Origin: an uncultured Gammaproteobacteria bacterium | GTDB lineage: Bacteria; Pseudomonadota; Gammaproteobacteria; Pseudomonadales; Pseudohongiellaceae | NCBI GenBank assembly: GCA_913060495.1 | Contig: CAJXRP010000001.1 | Location: 62,001-126,000 of the forward strand | DNA: 64,000 bases | Direction: 5' to 3' | In this document: positions 51,462 to 64,000 of the stretch, piece after piece | How the letters are laid out: every line of letters starts with the position of its first letter | How positions within the stretch are numbered: position 1 is the stretch's first letter | Made by a program: the position numbers and the translations under genes | The notes under the pieces: generated by a model | Told to the model about the DNA's origin: nothing | Database searches by the model: none | Seen by the model: only the letters and a program-made list of their open reading frames with translations

Positions 51462-52224
51462 TTCCAGCGCAAGGATAGATCCTAAAGCTGAAATAGATTC
51501 CGATGTAACGATTGGTCCCTGGACTATCATCGGGCCGAATGTGCAGATTGGATCTGGCACTGTCATCGACTCCCATGTGATGATTCGCGCCAACACAAAA
51601 ATAGGCAAGAATAACCGCATATTCCAATTCAGTTCTGTGGGTGAAGATCCTGCTGATTTGAAGTTCAAGGGAGAAGAGACCTGGCTGGAGATTGGTGATA
51701 ACAATGTCCTGCGTGAAGGCTCTAATTTGCATCGTGGCACAGGCTTTGGCGGCGGTCTCACTCGAGTCGGTAACGACAACCTATTTATGCCCTATGTGCA
51801 CATTGCCCATGACTGTATGGTGGGAAGCCACACAATCTTTGCTAACAACGTGGGAATCTCTGGCCACGTGGAAGTCGATGACTGGGCCATCCTAGGCGGC
51901 TATGCCGGCGTAAACCAATTTCTCAAGATCGGTGCTCATGCGATGGTCGGTGGGGTAACGCATATCGATCATGATGTGCCCGCCTATATGATCGTCAGTG
52001 GCCAACCGGCTGCGGTGAGGGCGGTTAACACTATCGGGCTCGAGCGTCGTGGTTTCGATAAGCCTACCATCAAGCAATTACGTAACGCCTTTAAGGTCAT
52101 CTACATGCGTGGACACAAATTGCAGGATGCCATAAGCGAATTGAAAACCCTGCGCGAAGATTGTGATGCGCTGCAGCTTCTCATCGACTCGCTGGAGAGT
52201 TCGAAGAAAGGAATTCACCGCTAG
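51451..52224 (+). CDS. lpxA: UDP-N-acetylglucosamine acyltransferase
   Basis: [45 protein letters not shown]..., [39 protein letters not shown] 51451 overlaps fabZ. Confidence 0.95.
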   Translation: MSIDSSARIDPKAEIDSDVTIGPWTIIGPNVQIGSGTVIDSHVMIRANTKIGKNNRIFQFSSVGEDPADLKFKGEETWLEIGDNNVLREGSNLHRGTGFGGGLTRVGNDNLFMPYVHIAHDCMVGSHTIFANNVGISGHVEVDDWAILGGYAGVNQFLKIGAHAMVGGVTHIDHDVPAYMIVSGQPAAVRAVNTIGLERRGFDKPTIKQLRNAFKVIYMRGHKLQDAISELKTLREDCDALQLLIDSLESSKKGIHR

Positions 52225-52316
52225 AGCTTAAGCTCTACCGCGTCATAGATTCACCCGTCTGTTTGTCATGTAAGCTGCGAGTGTAACCAAAGCCACTTAT
52301 CACGATACATCTAACT

Positions 52317-53477
52317 ATGAGCGACGCCCCACTTATCGGAATTGTTGCTGGCGAAAAATCCGGAGACATTCTGGGTGCCGGTCTGATTGCCGCGCTACGC
52401 CTTAAATACCCCGATGCGGAATTTGCCGGTGTTGGTGGGCCCGACATGATTGCGCTGGGATTCAATTCCCTCGTCGAGATGGAGAGGCTTTCGGTTATGG
52501 GCTTCGTTGAGCCTTTGGGCAGGTTGCCTGAGTTATTCGCGCTGAAGAAACGCCTCAGGGAATTCTTTGGTCAGAGGCGACCGCTGGTCTTTATCGGTAT
52601 CGACAGCCCTGACTTCAATCTGCGCCTCGAAGAGGAGCTGAAGATTGATAACATCAAAACAGCTCACTATGTCAGTCCAAGTCTTTGGGCCTACCGCGAG
52701 AAAAGAATCCATAAGGTGAAGCGTGCAGTAGATCTAATGCTGACCTTGTTTCCCTTTGAGACTGACGTCTATACGCAGCATGGAGTCGAAGTTAAGTGTG
52801 TAGGTCATCCGTTGGCAGATACCATCGGTTTCGAAGACAAGAAGCTATCCTCCCGTGAACAATTTGGCCTCGCTGCTGATGATGCTGTGGTTGCTCTAAT
52901 GCCCGGTAGCCGCGGCGGCGAAATCAAGCGGCTTGCGCCGGTATTCCTTGCGGCAGCGGTGGGGGCTTTAGAGGACTGTCCGCAGCTAAAGTTTTTAATT
53001 CCCTATAGCAGTGCCGCGAACAAGTCGCAGATCGAAGCGCTGTTTCGTGAAGAGTCAATAATCCAAGGTGATCAATTCGTTTTGGTCGACGATTCTCACG
53101 GGGCTATCAGTGCGGCAGATTTGGTCGTGCTGTCTTCCGGGACTGCTACTTTGGAAGCGCTGCTGCTAAGGCGACCAATGATCGTCGGTTATAAGCTTGC
53201 GGCAATCACCTTTGCCATCGCCTCACGCATTGTGAAGATCCCTTATGTAGCCTTACCTAATCTGCTCGCAGGAAGGCAGCTGGTGCCTGAATATATTCAA
53301 CACGATCTCACCGCAGATAAAGTGCGCGATGGGATAGTCAGGCATATGACCGGTTCGGAGGATCATCAGGCGCTAATGCAGGAGTTTGAGCGAATACATA
53401 AGAGCCTGCGCCTAGACGCCTCCTCCCAGGCAGCACAAGCCGTAGCGTCATTGATAGAGAAAGACAGTAGTCAGTAA
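52317..53477 (+). CDS. lpxB: Lipid-A-disaccharide synthase
   Basis: IGIVAGEKSGDILGAGLIAALRLKYPDAEFAGVGGPDMIALGF, YVSPSLWAYREKRIHKVKRAVDLMLTLFPFE. Confidence 0.96.
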   Translation: MSDAPLIGIVAGEKSGDILGAGLIAALRLKYPDAEFAGVGGPDMIALGFNSLVEMERLSVMGFVEPLGRLPELFALKKRLREFFGQRRPLVFIGIDSPDFNLRLEEELKIDNIKTAHYVSPSLWAYREKRIHKVKRAVDLMLTLFPFETDVYTQHGVEVKCVGHPLADTIGFEDKKLSSREQFGLAADDAVVALMPGSRGGEIKRLAPVFLAAAVGALEDCPQLKFLIPYSSAANKSQIEALFREESIIQGDQFVLVDDSHGAISAADLVVLSSGTATLEALLLRRPMIVGYKLAAITFAIASRIVKIPYVALPNLLAGRQLVPEYIQHDLTADKVRDGIVRHMTGSEDHQALMQEFERIHKSLRLDASSQAAQAVASLIEKDSSQ

Positions 53478-54095
53478 ATGATCAAAGGCCCTTCATTTTC
53501 TCCCGCAAGCGAACCCTATACTCTGATTGCGGGTACCGATGAAGTAGGGCGTGGACCCTTGGCTGGGGACGTTGTCGCCGCCGCCGTGATACTCGATCCC
53601 GCAAAGCCTATCAGCGGCCTCGCTGACTCGAAGAAATTATCCCCCAAGCAAAGACAGATTTGTTTCGATGCCATCGTGAAGAGCGCTCATTGCTATGCCA
53701 TAGGGCGAGCATCGGCGCGAGAGATCGAGCAGATTAATATATTGCAGGCGAGTATGTTGGCAATGAGCAGGGCGATTGCCGGCTTGCAGGTGAAGCCCGA
53801 ATTCGTCTATGTCGACGGCAATCGCTGCCCTAAGTGGGAGTATCCCTCGGAGGCTGTGATCAAAGGCGACTCCCTAGTGCAGAGTATTTCTGCCGCCTCA
53901 ATTATTGCCAAGGTGACTCGCGACAGGGAAATGCAGGAAATGGATCTGCGTTACCCAGGCTATGGTTTTGCGAGCAATAAGGGATACCCAGCACCGGCGC
54001 ATCTAAAAGCGCTTGAAACCCTGGGAATAACGCCTATACACCGACGTACCTTCGGGCCGGTTGCGAGGATCTTAGAAGCGTCGAATCCGGGGTAA
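53478..54095 (+). CDS. rnhB: Ribonuclease HII
   Basis: [44 protein letters not shown]. Confidence 0.96.
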   Translation: MIKGPSFSPASEPYTLIAGTDEVGRGPLAGDVVAAAVILDPAKPISGLADSKKLSPKQRQICFDAIVKSAHCYAIGRASAREIEQINILQASMLAMSRAIAGLQVKPEFVYVDGNRCPKWEYPSEAVIKGDSLVQSISAASIIAKVTRDREMQEMDLRYPGYGFASNKGYPAPAHLKALETLGITPIHRRTFGPVARILEASNPG

Positions 54096-54167
54096 ACTTT
54101 TGTCCCGTTTTCGATAAAAAAAAGGTATATTGGGGGCCTCTTCGCAACCCAATAATTAGATTCGTAA

Positions 54168-57100
54168 ATGTCTGAAAATCTGCCTAATCAGCCCTTCGCG
54201 CACCTCAGACTTCACACCGAATTTTCAATCAATGATGGTCTCGTAACCATCAAGCCTCTCATCGCGAGACTGCGCGAACTTTCAATGCCGGCGGTTGCTG
54301 TTACCGACCTGGCAAACATGTTCTCTCTGATTAAATTTTACAGCGCTTCCTTAAAGTCAGGCATCAAGCCTATTTGTGGCTGCGATGTATTGGTAGAGAG
54401 TGATGATGGCACGAAACAGACTCGCCTGGTGTTATTGGTTAAGAACGAGCTTGGCTATCTCAGTCTAACGAAGCTTGTTTCTGAACTGTATACCGAGAAT
54501 CCTAGCCAGAGTGAGCCAGTGGTACGTAAGTCGCAGTTGGCAGGGCGTGTCGACGGCCTGATCGCTTTATCAGGCGCGCAGAATAGTGATATCGGGCTAG
54601 CGTTGCTCGCCAATGAGAAGGATCTAGCTAGAGAACTACACGCTGAATGGCAGGAGCTGTTTCCACAAAGTTTCTATCTAGAGTTGCAGCGTGTGGGTCG
54701 AGTCGAAGAGGAAGACTATATAGAAGCGGCTGTCGCTCTCGCTATCGAGACGAATTCACCAGTGGTCGCAACTAATGATGTGCGCTTCATCGATCAGGAT
54801 GATTTCGATGCACACGAGGTGCGCGTCTGCATTAATGAGCGGCGCACTCTAGATGACTCGCGGCGTCCGCATAATTACAGCAATCAGCAATATCTAAAGA
54901 CCAGCGCCGAGATGGCGGAGTTATTCAGCGACATTCCCGAGGCGCTGGAAAACGCCTGGGAAATCGTCAAGCGTTGCAATCTGTCGCTAGAGCTAGACAA
55001 GCCCTGTTTGCCGAACTATCCCGTACCCGAAGGCATGGGCATGGAGCAGTATTTCTCCGAATTAAGTTCCGACGGACTCAGAGTACGTCTTCGTAGCCTT
55101 TACGGGGATGACTACGAGACGATGGACGTAGAAAAGCCTTACTGGGAGCGTTTGGAATTCGAGTTGGGTGTTATCAATCAGATGGGCTTCGCAGGCTACT
55201 TCCTGATCGTGATGGAATTTATTCAGTGGTCCAAAGACAACGACATTCCAGTAGGGCCGGGGCGTGGTTCCGGTGCCGGCTCCATCGTAGCTTATGCGCT
55301 GAGAATTACCGATCTGGATCCACTCAAGTACGACCTGCTGTTCGAGCGTTTCCTAAACCCTGAGCGGGTGTCGATGCCTGACTTCGATGTGGATTTTTGC
55401 ATGGAAGGCCGCGACCGCGTTATTCAGCACGTAGCCGAGTTATATGGCAAAGACGCGGTATCGCAGATCATCACCTTCGGCACCATGGCGGCAAAGGCTG
55501 TAGTGCGTGATGTGGCACGTGTGCAGGGCAAGCCTTATATGCTGGCGGACAAGCTTTCGAAGTTGATCCCCTTTGAGCCAGGCATAACCCTGAAGAAGGC
55601 GTTCGAGGCAGAGCCGCTGCTGGGCGAATTCGTCGATTCCGATGAGGACGCGCAGGAAATCATGGAGATGGCCTATAAGCTTGAGGGCATCACGCGTAAT
55701 GTAGGAAAGCACGCTGGTGGTGTGGTGATCGCGCCTACTAAGCTAACCGACTTTACGCCTCTGTATTGCGACGAAGCGGGCCAAGGTCTAGTTACACAAT
55801 ACGATAAGAACGATGTAGAAACCGCGGGTCTGGTGAAGTTCGACTTCCTCGGACTGCGTACGCTGACGATCATCGATTGGGCTGTAAAGATGATCAATGA
55901 GCGAGCCGCCGAAGGTGAGCCGCCTGTCGATATAACGCAGCTGCCCTTAACCGACGAGCGCGTTTACCGCTTGCTGCAGAAGGGAGAGACAACGGCGGTT
56001 TTTCAGCTTGAATCCCGCGGCATGAAGGACTTGATCAAGCGGCAGGTACCAAATAGCTTCGAAGACATCATCGCCTTGGTGGCCTTGTTTCGTCCCGGTC
56101 CTCTGCAGTCAGGCATGGTGGATGATTTTATCGATCGTAAACACGGTCGTACTCAGGTGGTCTATCCTCACGAGGAATTGGCGCCAGTGCTGAGCAATAC
56201 CTACGGTGTCATTCTCTATCAAGAACAGGTGATGCAGATCGCCCAGGTTCTGGCGAACTACTCACTGGCTGGCGCGGATATTTTGCGTAAGGCCATGGGC
56301 AAGAAGAACCCAGAGGTCATGGCGAAGCAGCGCACCTTGTTTCAAGAGGGAGCAGAGGCGAGGGGAATCGATGCCGATCTGGCTGCGTCTATTTTCGATC
56401 TGATGGAGAAGTTCGCGGGCTACGGTTTTAACAAGTCGCACTCGGCGGCCTATGCACTAGTCTCTTATCAAACAGCCTGGCTGAAGACGCATTATCCTGC
56501 CTGTTTCATGGCGGCGGTGCTCACCGCTGAAATGCAGAATACCGATAAGATCGTGACCCTGATCGATGAGTGTCGCTCGATGAAATTGGTCATCGTGCCG
56601 CCGGATATCAACCGTGGCCAGTTTAACTTCACGGTAAATGACAAAGAGGAAATCGTATACGGCCTAGGCGCGATTAGAGGCTTGGGTGAAGGCCCAGTTG
56701 GCGCGATACTCGCTGCCCGAGCAGAGCGACCCTTTACGAATCTGTTGGATATCTGCCAACGTGTGGATACGCAGAGTGTTAACAAACGTACTATGGAGGC
56801 ATTGATACGCTCCGGAGCCCTGGACAATATGGTTGAGGGCGATCTCGACTATGCGCGTTCCTTGCTCTCGGCGATGTTGCCCCAGGCGATGCAGGCGGCG
56901 GAACAAGCTAGCCGAAATCAGGCCAGCGGTGTTGAGGATATGTTCGGAGAGATTGCGCCAGCGGGCACCGAAGATGCAGATCTCAGCGCCTCCAATATCA
57001 CTGTCCGTGCATGGGCGGAACAGCACCGCCTGAAGGTAGAGAAGGAAACTTTGGGTCTGTGGCTATCGGGTCACCCTATCGACGAGTTCCTGGATGAGCT

Positions 57101-57800
57101 TTCCCATATTACCAAGAATAGGCTGGTTAATTTGCGCCCGGAGCGAGGGCCTCAGACTATTGCAGGGGTATTGCATAGCATCCGTACTATGAAGAATAAG
57201 GCAGGGGACACCATAGCGTTTCTGGTATTGGATGACAGTAGTGCGCGTTTCGAATTCTCCCTGTTTGCAAAAGAATACGAGAAGTACCGAGAGACACTGC
57301 AGAAAGACGTGATCGTAGTGGTGGAGTGTGCCGTGAGCATCGACGATTACAGTGGAGGCATGCGCGGCCGTGGCAAGAGTGTAATGACACTGGCAGAGGC
57401 GCGTAAACGCAATGCTTACAGGGTGGCACTAAATCTCGAATCACAGTCCCTTGGCAGCAATTTTTGCGAGCATCTTGAGCGTATCCTCGAGCCTTATCGT
57501 AAGCCAGCTGCGGTAGCAGAGGTAGAGGATTTGGCGGCTGCAAACGGTTCAAACGGTAGTTCAGTTGCCCACAGCAGTAATTCTCAGTCCCCTCCAGGGC
57601 TGCCCCCGCCCAATAATCACGCGATCTGGGGAGAAGTAGACGAGGGCGGAGGGTGTCAAGTCATGGTGCGCTATCAGCGCTCTGACTCCATAGGGTGTAT
57701 AATGTTGGGTCAAGAGTGGGTCGTATCGCCTGCCGACGACCTGATTCAGCGTCTGCGGCTTGAGTACGGTAAAGACAAGGTAGTGTTAAGTTACAAATAG
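54168..57800 (+). CDS. dnaE: DNA polymerase III alpha subunit
   Basis: 1210 aa; FAHLRLHTEFSINDGLVTIKPLI, VGPGRGSGAGSIVAYALRITDLDPLKYDLLFERFLNPERVSMPDFDVDFCMEGRD. Confidence 0.98.
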   Translation: MSENLPNQPFAHLRLHTEFSINDGLVTIKPLIARLRELSMPAVAVTDLANMFSLIKFYSASLKSGIKPICGCDVLVESDDGTKQTRLVLLVKNELGYLSLTKLVSELYTENPSQSEPVVRKSQLAGRVDGLIALSGAQNSDIGLALLANEKDLARELHAEWQELFPQSFYLELQRVGRVEEEDYIEAAVALAIETNSPVVATNDVRFIDQDDFDAHEVRVCINERRTLDDSRRPHNYSNQQYLKTSAEMAELFSDIPEALENAWEIVKRCNLSLELDKPCLPNYPVPEGMGMEQYFSELSSDGLRVRLRSLYGDDYETMDVEKPYWERLEFELGVINQMGFAGYFLIVMEFIQWSKDNDIPVGPGRGSGAGSIVAYALRITDLDPLKYDLLFERFLNPERVSMPDFDVDFCMEGRDRVIQHVAELYGKDAVSQIITFGTMAAKAVVRDVARVQGKPYMLADKLSKLIPFEPGITLKKAFEAEPLLGEFVDSDEDAQEIMEMAYKLEGITRNVGKHAGGVVIAPTKLTDFTPLYCDEAGQGLVTQYDKNDVETAGLVKFDFLGLRTLTIIDWAVKMINERAAEGEPPVDITQLPLTDERVYRLLQKGETTAVFQLESRGMKDLIKRQVPNSFEDIIALVALFRPGPLQSGMVDDFIDRKHGRTQVVYPHEELAPVLSNTYGVILYQEQVMQIAQVLANYSLAGADILRKAMGKKNPEVMAKQRTLFQEGAEARGIDADLAASIFDLMEKFAGYGFNKSHSAAYALVSYQTAWLKTHYPACFMAAVLTAEMQNTDKIVTLIDECRSMKLVIVPPDINRGQFNFTVNDKEEIVYGLGAIRGLGEGPVGAILAARAERPFTNLLDICQRVDTQSVNKRTMEALIRSGALDNMVEGDLDYARSLLSAMLPQAMQAAEQASRNQASGVEDMFGEIAPAGTEDADLSASNITVRAWAEQHRLKVEKETLGLWLSGHPIDEFLDELSHITKNRLVNLRPERGPQTIAGVLHSIRTMKNKAGDTIAFLVLDDSSARFEFSLFAKEYEKYRETLQKDVIVVVECAVSIDDYSGGMRGRGKSVMTLAEARKRNAYRVALNLESQSLGSNFCEHLERILEPYRKPAAVAEVEDLAAANGSNGSSVAHSSNSQSPPGLPPPNNHAIWGEVDEGGGCQVMVRYQRSDSIGCIMLGQEWVVSPADDLIQRLRLEYGKDKVVLSYK

Positions 57801-57840
57801 ACAATTTCGACAATCAAACTAGCAGGATATTGAGAGCAGC

Positions 57841-58794
57841 ATGGATCCTAATTATCTCGAATTTGAACAACCCATTGCGGAGTTAGAAGCCAAGATCAGT
57901 GAGCTGAGATTGGTGGGTAGTGACAATGAGTTGAATATCGGTGAAGAAATTCAGAACTTGAAAGACAAGAGCACTAAGCTCACCGAGAAAATATACTCAA
58001 ATCTTTCTTCCTGGCAAATCTCTCAGGTAGCCCGGCATCCGCTTCGGCCTTATACGCTGGACTATCTAGAGCACATCTTTACAGACTTCGATGAGTTGCA
58101 TGGTGATCGCCTGTTCGCCGACGATCAGGCTCTAATTGGTGGTCTGGCTAAAATAGATGGCCGTCCAGTTGTTGTCATCGGTCATCAGAAGGGCAGAGGC
58201 ACGAAGGAAAAGGTTAGGCATAATTTTGGTATGCCTAGGCCGGAAGGTTATAGGAAGGCTCGCCGACTGGTGCAGCTCGCAGAACAATACAGGCTTCCCG
58301 TGTTGAGCTTTATAGATACACCTGGCGCTTATCCAGGAATGGATTCGGAAGAGCGTGGAATCAACGAAGCAATCGCCGTGAACATGGCGATGATGTCACA
58401 TGTAAAGACGCCACTGATTGCTACAGTTACCGGCGAGGCTAACTCAGGTGGCGCTATCGCTATCGGTGTTTCCGATCAGCTCAATATGCTGCAGTATTCG
58501 ACTTACACGGTAATTACTCCAGAGGGCTGCGCAACCATTCTCTGGAAGTCTTCCGATCATGCAGCAGCAGCTGCCGAAGCGATGGGTGTAACGTCTAAGC
58601 GATTAGAAGAACTAGGTATAGTCGACCATACAATACCGGAGCCCCTAGGCGGTGCCCACAGAGATGTTGCTGCTACGGCGGTGAGCATTAAGGCAGCACT
58701 AATCGAGCAGTTAGATAGGCTGACCGCTATGGAAGTCGACGATTTGGTGGAGCGTCGTTATAAGCGTTTGATGAGCTACGGTATATCCAGTTAG
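57841..58794 (+). CDS. accA: Acetyl-CoA carboxylase carboxyltransferase alpha subunit
   Basis: [19 protein letters not shown]..., [69 protein letters not shown]. Confidence 0.97.
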   Translation: MDPNYLEFEQPIAELEAKISELRLVGSDNELNIGEEIQNLKDKSTKLTEKIYSNLSSWQISQVARHPLRPYTLDYLEHIFTDFDELHGDRLFADDQALIGGLAKIDGRPVVVIGHQKGRGTKEKVRHNFGMPRPEGYRKARRLVQLAEQYRLPVLSFIDTPGAYPGMDSEERGINEAIAVNMAMMSHVKTPLIATVTGEANSGGAIAIGVSDQLNMLQYSTYTVITPEGCATILWKSSDHAAAAAEAMGVTSKRLEELGIVDHTIPEPLGGAHRDVAATAVSIKAALIEQLDRLTAMEVDDLVERRYKRLMSYGISS

Positions 58795-58876
58795 TCATTC
58801 GCCCTGCGTTAAATCTTGTAAAGATTGCAGCGGCGCAAGAAGTGTCTGGGGAGGTGCAACTCCTCCCTTTATTTGA

Positions 58877-60268
58877 ATGGACCAAACCATAGCGTTGCTA
58901 TGCCCCCAGGCCATGAACTATTCACCGCAATTACTCCACGAAAAATTAGCAGCGGCTCTCGCTGAGTTCGCCTGCGAGCGTAAATTCCTGATCGGCTTAA
59001 GCGGTGGCTTGGATTCCGTTGTGCTGCTACACGCCATGGCAAGACTGCGTGATCAGCAGGGCGCCGATTTTCAGTTGCGTGCCCTGCATATCAATCACCA
59101 GCTTCAGGATCAGGCGCAGAGTTGGGAACAGCACTGTTCGAGTCTATGCGAAAAGCTCGGGGTGGAATTCACCAGTATCAAGGTGGAAATATCCGGCAGC
59201 TCAGGCCTAGAGAATGCCGCCAGAGAGGCTCGCTATCGCGAATTTGAAACGACTTTATTGCAAGACGAGGAGTTGCTGTTAGCGCATCACCGTGACGACC
59301 AGATGGAAACCCTGCTGCTGCGCCTCGTTCGTGGCTCCGGGAGTCGCGGGCTTAGCGGCATTCCTCGCAGCCGCCCGCTGGGCGTAAGCAAGTTACTGCG
59401 TCCCTTGTTGGATATCGATTCCGCAGAGCTGCAAAGTTACGCTGAGTCCGAGCAGCTCGTTTGGGTCGAGGATCATTCCAACAAAGATCAGGCTTTCGAC
59501 AGAAATCATTGCCGTCACAGTTTGCTGCCGCTGATCGAGGCGCGGTGGCCCGGGTATAGAGAGAGCTGGTCGAAGTCTGCGGCGCTCGCTAGCGAGAGCG
59601 AAACCCTGCTTCAGGAGTTGGCAGTGATCGATCTGGCAGCAATAGTCACGGAGTCTGCATCTGTAGTGAGTCAGGAAGGATTGCTGGCGCTTTCGGAGCC
59701 ACGGCGGCGCAATGTTCTGCGCCATTGGTTGGCAGATCTAGGCGCCAAAGAGCTGGGTTGGAATCAATTGCAGCAACTGAGTAACGAGGTGTTGCTTGGT
59801 GCTAGCGGTCAATTCATAGCGGAGGATTTTCAAGCCTTCTGTTTCCGCGAGCGCGTCTACGTATTGGCCTCCCCAGAACTCGAGTATGAACCAGATGAAA
59901 TCACTCTAGATTCTATGCCCAGTTTGCCAGCGAGTGGAGAAGTTCTGCTTGAAGGTAATGGCCGGTTGCTGCTTCGCGAGTCGCAGGGGGAAGGAATTTC
60001 TGCAGGCAAGCTCGGCAACTTGTCGATCCGTTACAGGCAGGGTGGTGAAACCTGCCGTCTTGCAGGGCGCCCGAGTAAGGCCTTGAAGAAAATTTTGCAG
60101 GAGAGCGAAATTCCGCCTTGGTTGAGGAGCCGCATTCCGTTGCTGTATGACGGGGAAAGCCTGGCTTATATTCCCGGGCTTGGCGTTAGTCAGGAGTTAG
60201 CGGCAAAGGGCGCAGAGCCCGGCTGCATTATCGAATGGGAGCAGCCCGACCTTACGCTGCAGTCATGA
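58877..60268 (+). CDS. tilS: tRNA(Ile)-lysidine synthase
   Basis: PP-loop LIGLSGGLDSVVLLHAMARL, LLLAHHRDDQMETLLLRLVRGSGSRGLSGIP. Start could be ATG 58913. Confidence 0.93.
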   Translation: MDQTIALLCPQAMNYSPQLLHEKLAAALAEFACERKFLIGLSGGLDSVVLLHAMARLRDQQGADFQLRALHINHQLQDQAQSWEQHCSSLCEKLGVEFTSIKVEISGSSGLENAAREARYREFETTLLQDEELLLAHHRDDQMETLLLRLVRGSGSRGLSGIPRSRPLGVSKLLRPLLDIDSAELQSYAESEQLVWVEDHSNKDQAFDRNHCRHSLLPLIEARWPGYRESWSKSAALASESETLLQELAVIDLAAIVTESASVVSQEGLLALSEPRRRNVLRHWLADLGAKELGWNQLQQLSNEVLLGASGQFIAEDFQAFCFRERVYVLASPELEYEPDEITLDSMPSLPASGEVLLEGNGRLLLRESQGEGISAGKLGNLSIRYRQGGETCRLAGRPSKALKKILQESEIPPWLRSRIPLLYDGESLAYIPGLGVSQELAAKGAEPGCIIEWEQPDLTLQS

Positions 60269-60355
60269 ATATCAGCTGCCTGCTCGAGTGCATTTTAGGC
60301 GGTTATTTTACTCTGCGATTTTACGTTACTGGAACATTTCAGATTGTTCTATTGA

Positions 60356-62116
<1,761 letters not shown>

Positions 62117-62145
62117 GCGCTAGAAAAAGGGCCCGGTAGCTACTC

Positions 62146-62991
62146 ATGACAGCAAAGCAAATTAAGCTTGGTGATTTTACGATTGCCAACGATCAACCTT
62201 TTGTCCTATTCGCCGGCATGAACGTGTTGGAGTCTAGGGACTTGGCTATGACAGTGGCCGAGCAATTCCACAATGTCACGAATGAGCTGAATATCCCCTA
62301 TGTATTCAAGGCTTCATTCGATAAGGCAAACCGCTCCTCAAAAGACTCCTACCGTGGCCCCGGCTTAGACGAGGGTTTAAAGATACTCGCCGAGATCAAA
62401 CAGCAGTTTTCTGTTCCGGTGATCACCGACGTACATGAAGTGTCTCAGGTAGCTCCCGCAGCGGAGGTTGCAGACATTTTGCAGCTGCCCGCGTTCCTGT
62501 CTAGACAGACGGATCTGGTTGTCGCCATGGCGGAAAGTGACGCAATCATCAATATTAAGAAGGCGCAGTTTCTAGCGCCGCAGGAAATGGGGCATATCCT
62601 TAAGAAATTTGAGTCGGCAGGCAACGATAGGCTGATTCTCTGCGAGCGGGGCAGTAGTTTTGGCTACAACAACTTGGTAGTCGACATGCTCGGTTTCGCG
62701 GTCATGAAGCAATTTGGCAGTCCGCTGATGTTCGACGCGACCCATGCCTTGCAGAAGCCAGGCGGCCTCGCTGATGCCGCCGGTGGGCGCCGCGCTGATG
62801 TTACTGCGCTTTCTCGTGCAGGCTTGTCGCAGGGTATCGCAGGCCTATTTATCGAGGCACATCCGGACCCAGACAAGGCGCGCTGTGATGGCCCCTGCGC
62901 ATTAAGGCTGGAAGCTGTTCGGCCCTTCTTGCAGCAGATGCGAGACCTGGATGCACTAATAAAGTCGCTACCTGAGCTAGATACAGCATAG
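62146..62991 (+). CDS. kdsA: 3-deoxy-8-phosphooctulonate (KDO-8-P) synthase
   Basis: [26 protein letters not shown]..., [60 protein letters not shown]. Confidence 0.97.
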   Translation: MTAKQIKLGDFTIANDQPFVLFAGMNVLESRDLAMTVAEQFHNVTNELNIPYVFKASFDKANRSSKDSYRGPGLDEGLKILAEIKQQFSVPVITDVHEVSQVAPAAEVADILQLPAFLSRQTDLVVAMAESDAIINIKKAQFLAPQEMGHILKKFESAGNDRLILCERGSSFGYNNLVVDMLGFAVMKQFGSPLMFDATHALQKPGGLADAAGGRRADVTALSRAGLSQGIAGLFIEAHPDPDKARCDGPCALRLEAVRPFLQQMRDLDALIKSLPELDTA

Positions 62992-63040
62992 TCTTTCGGG
63001 TAGTTTAATCTTCATTTTTTGATTTAAGATAAGTTAATAA

Positions 63041-64000
<960 letters not shown>

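Noticed and set aside
58849-58868. GGGAGG-tgcaact-CCTCCC hairpin upstream of tilS
   Set aside because: Could be an accA terminator or an SD-sequestering hairpin, but the tilS start is ambiguous and the T-tract weak; not strong enough to call.

Overview
This 64-kb window is a gammaproteobacterial chromosomal segment and is mostly dense housekeeping DNA. On the left are a ygiQ-like radical-SAM gene, a YdgA-like protein, a COG2345-type regulator divergent from a VOC protein, putP, an ElaA-like acetyltransferase, tRNA-Arg(CCU), a short accessory stretch and ppk2. The middle carries ygfZ/sdhE/ygfX-nadB, rpoE-rseA-degQ-lepA-lepB-DUF4845-rnc-era-recO, cysM-rlmD-mazG-adk, a giant histone-H1-like (VAKKK)n repeat gene, tsaB-uppP-rsmJ and the minus-strand block map-glnD-yffB-dapD-dapE. 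The right half is the classic rpsB-tsf-pyrH-frr-uppS-cdsA-dxr-rseP-bamA-skp-lpxD-fabZ-lpxA-lpxB-rnhB-dnaE-accA-tilS-pyrG-kdsA-eno array. I found no CRISPR array, prophage, transposase or rRNA. The most unusual signals are: (1) a ~128-bp multi-hairpin element immediately 3' of tRNA-Arg, bounded by inverted and direct copies of the tRNA 3' end; (2) the H1-like protein with three nested super-repeats inserted between adk and tsaB; (3) a ribosomal protein S2 with a ~110-aa acidic then H1-like basic tail; (4) a near-perfect 26-bp palindrome between the COG2345 regulator and the VOC gene; (5) missing neighbours (rseB/rseC, relA, pdxJ/acpS) in otherwise conserved operons. All identifications come from reading the sequence and family knowledge; no searches were run.
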